DNA from: Begonia masoniana
Lineage: Eukaryota > Streptophyta > Magnoliopsida > Cucurbitales > Begoniaceae
Reading direction: 5' to 3'
Assembly (NCBI GenBank): GCA_022432975.1
Contig: CM039512.1
Location: forward strand, 35,461,730-35,525,729
Length of the DNA stretch: 64,000 nt
Below are positions 58,371 through 64,000 of the stretch, piece after piece (position 1 is the first letter of the stretch; each line of letters begins with the position of its first letter). Below the pieces are notes generated by a model that was not told the origin of the DNA, did not search any database, and worked only from the letters and a program-made list of their open reading frames with translations. Position numbers and translations under genes: made by a program.

Positions 58371-58410
58371 TTCTACCCTCCTTATTCAGAATTTTGTCCA
58401 CAAAATTAAA

Positions 58411-61400
58411 TTACACAAACAGATCAGGATACTTAGTCATCATATCCTGCTGTCGTTCCCACGTCGCCTCTTCTACCTCGTGATTCCGCCATAGAACTTT
58501 GACTAGCGGAATTTCTTTGTTGCGTAGAACCTTGATGGAATGCTCCAAAATACGTACTGGCCTCACCTCATAGCTCAAGGTAGGTTGTACCTCGATCTCT
58601 GTAGCCTCCACAATATGCGATGGGTCACGTAGACATCTCCGAAGCATAGATACGTGGAACACATCGTGGATACCCTCCATAGAAGCTGGAAGCTGCAGTC
58701 TGTACGCCAACTTCCCGATCCTCTTCAGAATAGGAAAGGGCCCCACATAACGAGGGTTTAGCTACCCCTCCTTCCAAATCTCGTAACGCCTTTGAACGGA
58801 GAAACTTTAAGGTAGACCTCGTCACCTTCTTCAAACTCTAGCTCTCTCCGTCTAGTGTCAGCATAGCTCTTCTGTCTGCTCTGAGCTACCTCGATACGCT
58901 GTCGGATAATGGCAATCTGCTCTGCCGTCTGCTGTAGAATCTCTGGACCAACGATGCTGGCCTCGCCAACCTCGTCCCAATATAACGGAGACCTACATTT
59001 CCGACCGTATAGCGCCTCGTACGGTGCCATGCCAATAGTAGCCTGGAAGCTGTTATTATAAGAGAACTCGATCAGTGGCAAATACCTGCTCCACGATCCC
59101 TGAAACTCCAGCACACACGCTCTGAGCATATCCTCAAGAATCTGGTTCGTCCTCTCTGTTTGACCATCAGTCTGAGGATGGAACGCTGTGCTGAAATTAA
59201 GCTGAGTCCCCATAGCTCTGTGTAAACTCTTCCAGAACTTGGACGTGAATCTCGGATCTCTGTCGGAGACAATAGAAACTGGCACGCCGTGTAATTTGAC
59301 AATCTCCTGTACATAGAGCTCGGCGAGCTAATCCATAGACGATGTCATCTTCACAGGCAAAAAGTGAGCCGACTTTGTCAATCGGTCCACAATAACCCAA
59401 ATGCCGTCATGGCCTCTCGTAGTCCTCGGGAGCCCCACAATGAAATCCATGGAGATCTGCTCCCACTTCCACTCCGGAATCGGCAGTGGTAATAGTGTCC
59501 CAGCGGGTCTCTGGTGCTCAGCCTTTACCTGCTGACATACTAGGCAGGTCTCAACGTACTTGGCAACCTCCCTCTTCATGTTCGGCCACCAGAAGTGCTG
59601 TCTCAAATCCCGGTACATCTTGGTACTCCCCGGGTGCACAGAATATGCCGAAGAATGTGCCTCGACCAATATCTCCTTCTTTAGATCCTCGTCACTAGGC
59701 ACGTACCACCTATGCCTGAACTTCAGAATACCACCCTCTGATAAATGGAAATCTGACGAGTCTCCCCATGTCATGCTCGATCGAAGCTCCATACACTCCG
59801 TATCACTCTGCTGAGCCTCGCGTATACGATCAAGAATAGTTGGCCTGAGAGAAATGTTGGCAAGCATATAAGACAACTCTGCCACTATCTCCACGTTGAA
59901 TCTCTCAATCTCAGACCGCAGCGTAACTGACATCGCTGCTAATGATGGCTGACTCGCAGGAGGCACTCTACTCAATGCATCGGCCACCTTGTTCGCCTTT
60001 CCTGGGTGGTACTTGATATCAAAATCGTAATCATTGACGAACTCAAGCCATCGCCTCTGTCGCATGTTCAGCTCCTTCTGCGTAAATAAGTACTTCAAAC
60101 TCTTGTGGTCGGAGAATATCTCGCACTGCTGCCCATATAAGTAATGTCTCCATATCTTCAGTGCGAAAACCACAGCTGCTAGCTCAAGGTCGTGTGTGGG
60201 GTAGTTCTGCTCATACGGCTTCAGCTGCCGAGATGCATAAGAAATAACCTTCCCCTCCTGCATCAATACACAAACGAGTCCCACTCCCGATGCATCACAA
60301 TAAACACTGTATCTGACACTTTCATCAGGTAGCGCCAGTACTGGGGCAGTGGTCAATCTCTGCTTTAACTCCATAAAGCTGTCATCACAAGCAGACGACC
60401 ATACAAACTTCTCGTTCTTCCGAGTCAATCGTGTAAGAGGAAGTGCGATCTTCGAGAATCCCTCTATAAACTTCCGATAATAACCGGCCAATCCGAGAAA
60501 TCCACGCACCTCACGTACGTTCTTCGGCTGTGGCCAATCTCTGACCACCTAAATCTTGCTCGGATCCACAGAAACTCCGTCCTGTGATATAATATGGCCC
60601 AGAAAACTCACTCTGTCAAGCCAGAATTCGCACTTAGAAAACTTCGGATATAGATGATGCTGACATAACGTGCTCAGAACTATCCTCAGATGGTCCTCGT
60701 GCTCTTCCTTCGTCTTAGAGTAAATCAAGATGTCGTCGATAAACACCACAACGAACTTATCTAGGTACTCTCTGAAGACACGGTTCATCAGATCCATAAA
60801 CGCTGCAGGAGCATTAGTGAGTCCAAAAGACATGACAAGGAACTCATAATGCCCATACCTCGTTCAGAAGGCCGTCTTTGGTATATCATCCATCCGGACC
60901 TTCAGCTGATTGTAACCCGAGCGTAGATCAATCCTGGAAATACTCGGGCACCCTGTAGCTGATCAAATAAGTCGTCAATCCGGGGCAGTGGATACTTATT
61001 CTTCACTGTGAGCTTATTCAGCTCCCTGTAGTCGATACACATCCTGAGGGTCCCGTCTTTCTTTTTAACAAACAGAACGGGCGCACCCCAGGGTGATACG
61101 CTAGGTCGGATGAAACCCTTCTCTAACAATTCGTCGAGCTGAGTCCTCAACTCCTTCAACTCGGCTGGTGCCAATCGATAAGGGTTCTTAAACCTCGGTG
61201 CAGAGTTAGGATAGACGTCAATAGTGAACTCAATCTCCCGGTCCGGTGGTAATCCGGGAAGATCATCAAGAAAGATGCCAGAAAACTCTCTGACAATAGG
61301 AATATCGCTCGGCTTCAATCCGCTGAGCAACTGACAATCAAAGACAGAGGCCAAATAAATAGAGCACGCACCTTTGAACTACTCGTTGACCTCTATGGAA

Positions 61401-62875
61401 TAAGAAATAGGCGAGCTACTCAATCTGCTCATCGCCTGATAAGAAAACTCAGCTTTACCCGGAGGTCGAAAGGTGACAATCCCTGATCGACAGTCGATGG
61501 TGGCGTAGTGCTGTGCAAGCCAGTCCATCCCCAAGATAAGATCATAGTGCTCGATGCCCATAACAATAAGGCGAGCATAGAGGGTGCGATCCCCAACCGA
61601 GATAATATTGCCCTGGACAATACGACCTGACTGCATACGCTCTCCTGAAGGTAGCATCACGCTATACTCGCATTCTGCTAACTCAGGCGCAAGCCTCAAT
61701 CTCGACACACAAGTGGTGGAAATAAAAGAATGTGTAGCCCCCGTGTCTAGTAAAGAAAATACAGGAACGCCAGTAACCAGTATAGTACCTGCTATCACGG
61801 CTGGCTGATCCTCGTTGTCAACATCTCCAGGCTCAATAAGTGCGAATATCCTCGGCGTAACTCTCCTCTGATCTCCGCCTAACTGATCACGGCCCTGCAG
61901 CGGACAATCTCTGACAAAGTGGCCAATATCTCCACATCTATAACACTTGTTCGTGCCAACTCGGCACTCGCCACCATGCTCCTTCTGGCACCTGGGGCAC
62001 CATGGCATCGGAGGAGCCCCCTGTACTTGCTTTTCCTTGCCTCTATCGTTACCTCCCTCAAGAGGTCTCTTCACACCCCTAGGCTGTGGCTGAGGTGGCT
62101 GTGCTCTAGGCTGCCATCCCTGATTCCGAGACTGAGGACGGATCTCTCGGAAGAAGCCCTTCGCTGGCTCCCTCGGTCTAACACAAGTGGCCCTGGCAGC
62201 CTCTATGTCCAGAGCTCTAGCTGTGATGTCAGAAAAGGGTACGTCGATAATACATGAGACCACAACATGCATCCGTATCTCCGGATTAAGTCCCTCCATA
62301 AACTGGTGCACCTTCTCCTCGTTATCACTGACAAGACGAGGTGCAAACCTGGACAATGCCTCAAACCTCCGAATATAATCCGCAACTGAACCAGTCTACT
62401 TCAGCTGCGTAAACTCGTTCCTTTTGGCCACTCTCACTGTGCGGCTGAAATACTTGTCGAAGAATAAGAACTTGAATCGATCCCAAGTCATAACTGATAC
62501 GTCCGTCGTTGCCTTGATGGAATCCCACCAGAAACGGGCATCCATCGCTAAGTGAAAGGTAGCATACGCCACCTTGCTCCCGTTCCCAACCTCGGCATAA
62601 GCCAACATATCCTCCATCACCCGGATCCATTCCTCGGCACGAGTCGGATCCGATGACTGGCCTTCGAATACTGGAGGCCGTAGGCCTTGAAACCTCTGCA
62701 TGCCCAGATTACTGGGGACTACCAGCTCCTGAGCCCTCTGATTCTCTCGCTGTTGCTCTCGATTTACTAGGTCCGTAATTTGCTGCGCTTGCCGGTCCAT
62801 ATGCTGGGACTGGCGGTCTAACATCTCCGTAAGGCGATCCATCGCGTCGTCTCTAGGATCCCTTCCTCGAACCAT
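58411..62875 (-). pseudogene. gag-pol: Element E copy 2 gag-pol, disabled
   Basis: Same gene and domain order as copy 1, shifted by 10,926 bp: gag start 62875, zinc knuckle about 61910-61950, protease about 61720-61750, [15 protein letters not shown] about 60740, RNase H and integrase 60548-58760, chromodomain near 58450-58530. It shares copy 1's in-frame stops. Private breaks are one-base losses near 58762 (before the chromodomain) and 60938 (in RT). It lacks the two losses of copy 1 near 48232 and 48430. The Gag N-terminal region differs from copy 1 at several residues. Confidence 0.94.
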
Positions 62876-63039
62876 ATTTATAAAAATCCTATAAAATTTA
62901 AAACAAGTAATCTCTAAGAAACAAAATCAAATAAAGCTATAAACAGACTTACAGTTGATGAAGGATGTCCGCGTAGTGGCTGTGCAGTCGAGCAGTCTAC
63001 AGAATCGATTTTAAAACCCGGGGGCTTTGATACCATAAA

Positions 63040-64000
63040 TGTAACGACCCTAAGTCCGTACCCATTTACCCGTATAAATTTTTCATTTTTTATTTTTTTT
63101 TACATTTTAAATGAAACTTTAAAAACTAACGTTAAAGCGGAAATGAAATCGAAGCCGAAACCGGAATCGAAATCGAAGTTCGTTTGGTAATCATTTAAAA
63201 TATAAACTAAAACTGTTAATAAAACTTAAATCATTTAAACATTTAATAACATTAAATACAGAGGGGCAGAATCGGAACTAGCTGCCAAAAGGAGGGGGGG
63301 GGGGGGCGATCGATCTCTGTAAACTACAGAGATCGATCGCTGCTTGCATATTGGCAGCAAGCGATTGATCTCTGTAGTTTACAGAGATCGATCGCTGCAT
63401 GCTTGTATGCAGCAAGCAATCGATCTCTGCTGCCTACATCAAGGGCAGCGATCGATCTCTGCTGAAAAGCAGAGATCGATCGCTGCACACTATGCAGCGA
63501 TCCTCCTTTTCCTTCAAGACTTTAACACTTCAAAATTCACACATTTCTTTGTTCTCTGGAATCCGATCTCCAGAGAGCAAATCACCTTCTTCATTTCGCC
63601 AGTAATCACTAAAACTCACACATGCACTCAACTGATTAAAACATAACCTAAACTCAATCGACTCGCTTTGGACTTTGCGAAGTCCAACTGCGTGGATAGT
63701 TCTAAAAACCGAGCTATCCGTATCAACCTAAAAACAATTCATAACGCTTAATTTAAACAACCAAACAGTTCCAGAATTTCTATAACGTTTAAATAACGGT
63801 TCTAAACCAAAACATTTTATAACGTTCATCAACAGTTTAAACCAAAACGTTTTACATACAATTACCAAAATGTTATCTAACCCCTATCCAGATCCAAACA
63901 ACCTAAATATTCTATACAATTATCAGATCAAAACATCCCAAAATAACCCCAGAGTCCATACATACATCCCCACGGGTCATATCGCGCCTCGACTACTCAG
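63040..64000 (-). repeat. Element E copy 2, 5' LTR (runs off the window)
   Basis: The minus-strand end is GGGTCGTTACA. It matches 44853-45800 nearly exactly, apart from a shorter G-run (63292-63306), loss of one hairpin (23 bp near 63430) and a ~35-bp insertion near 63820-63855. It is therefore the same sub-type as both 3' LTRs, unlike 52114-54744. Confidence 0.93.
63306..63502 (-). repeat. GCGATCGATC hairpins in E copy 2 5' LTR
   Basis: Three hairpins remain of the four in copy 1. The third has collapsed: GCAATCGATCTCTGCTGCC joins directly, as expected of slippage between its own repeated arms. The second outer arm has GCGATTGATC, a mismatch in the stem. Confidence 0.88.

Overview
The window is a block of nested LTR retrotransposons from a flowering-plant nuclear genome. 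I see no host gene, rRNA, tRNA or CRISPR array. The evidence for a plant is Ty3/gypsy gag-pol reading frames with plant chromovirus features (CCHC zinc knuckle, DSGA/DTGA protease, FIDDIL reverse transcriptase, RNase H, HHCC/DDE integrase, C-terminal chromodomain), long LTRs opening TGTAAC(A/G)CCC, primer sites TGGTATCAGAGC matching initiator tRNA-Met, 5-bp target duplications, and AT-rich flanks. The species cannot be named from the sequence.

Layout. 1-1616: T-rich unclassified DNA. 1617-~5680: a long truncated LTR (LTR-A) carrying 119 perfect copies of a 21-bp unit. 5687-8561: the last codons of a pol gene, its polypurine tract and an LTR (LTR-2) with 27 copies of a 59-bp unit. 8562-15009: minus-strand remnant with three ~700-bp coding-like repeats, a gag relic, a primer site and a ~3 kb LTR (LTR-B). 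15010-15892, 24733-25031 and 36355-38011: three pieces of one minus-strand pol (element B), split by an 8.8 kb plus-strand chromovirus (element 2, 15893-24732) and by an 11.3 kb minus-strand gag-only element (element C, 25032-36354). Element C carries a truncated element (D, 32831-~35700) inside its own 5' LTR. 38012-44852: a nearly complete plus-strand CRM/Galadriel-like element, cut in its 3' LTR by element E copy 1 (minus, 44853-54744). 54783-56835: start of another plus-strand element (F), running into a 100-N gap. 56936-64000: a second, almost identical copy of E.

How the parts relate. Every coding sequence belongs to a retrotransposon, and most are dead: nonsense codons, largely of the C-to-T/G-to-A type, plus single-base frameshifts. 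The main intact frames are the 367-codon gag of element C and the 1034-codon pol frame of the CRM-like element. Element C has gag but no pol, and its Gag closely resembles that of E, so C may have been mobilised by an E-like partner.

The most unusual pattern lies in the LTRs. Five LTR families (A, 2/D, LTR-2, C, E) share one layout: a TATA-like box, a splice-donor-like site 125-175 nt later, an acceptor-like site, a 43-51 nt mini-exon, a strong AG|GTAAGT donor and, in most, a later GATGTAG/GGTGTAG acceptor. Several also carry arrays of tandem or hairpin modules about 250-750 bp before the LTR 3' end. I infer a conserved spliced leader and a structured LTR module; neither is proven by sequence alone.
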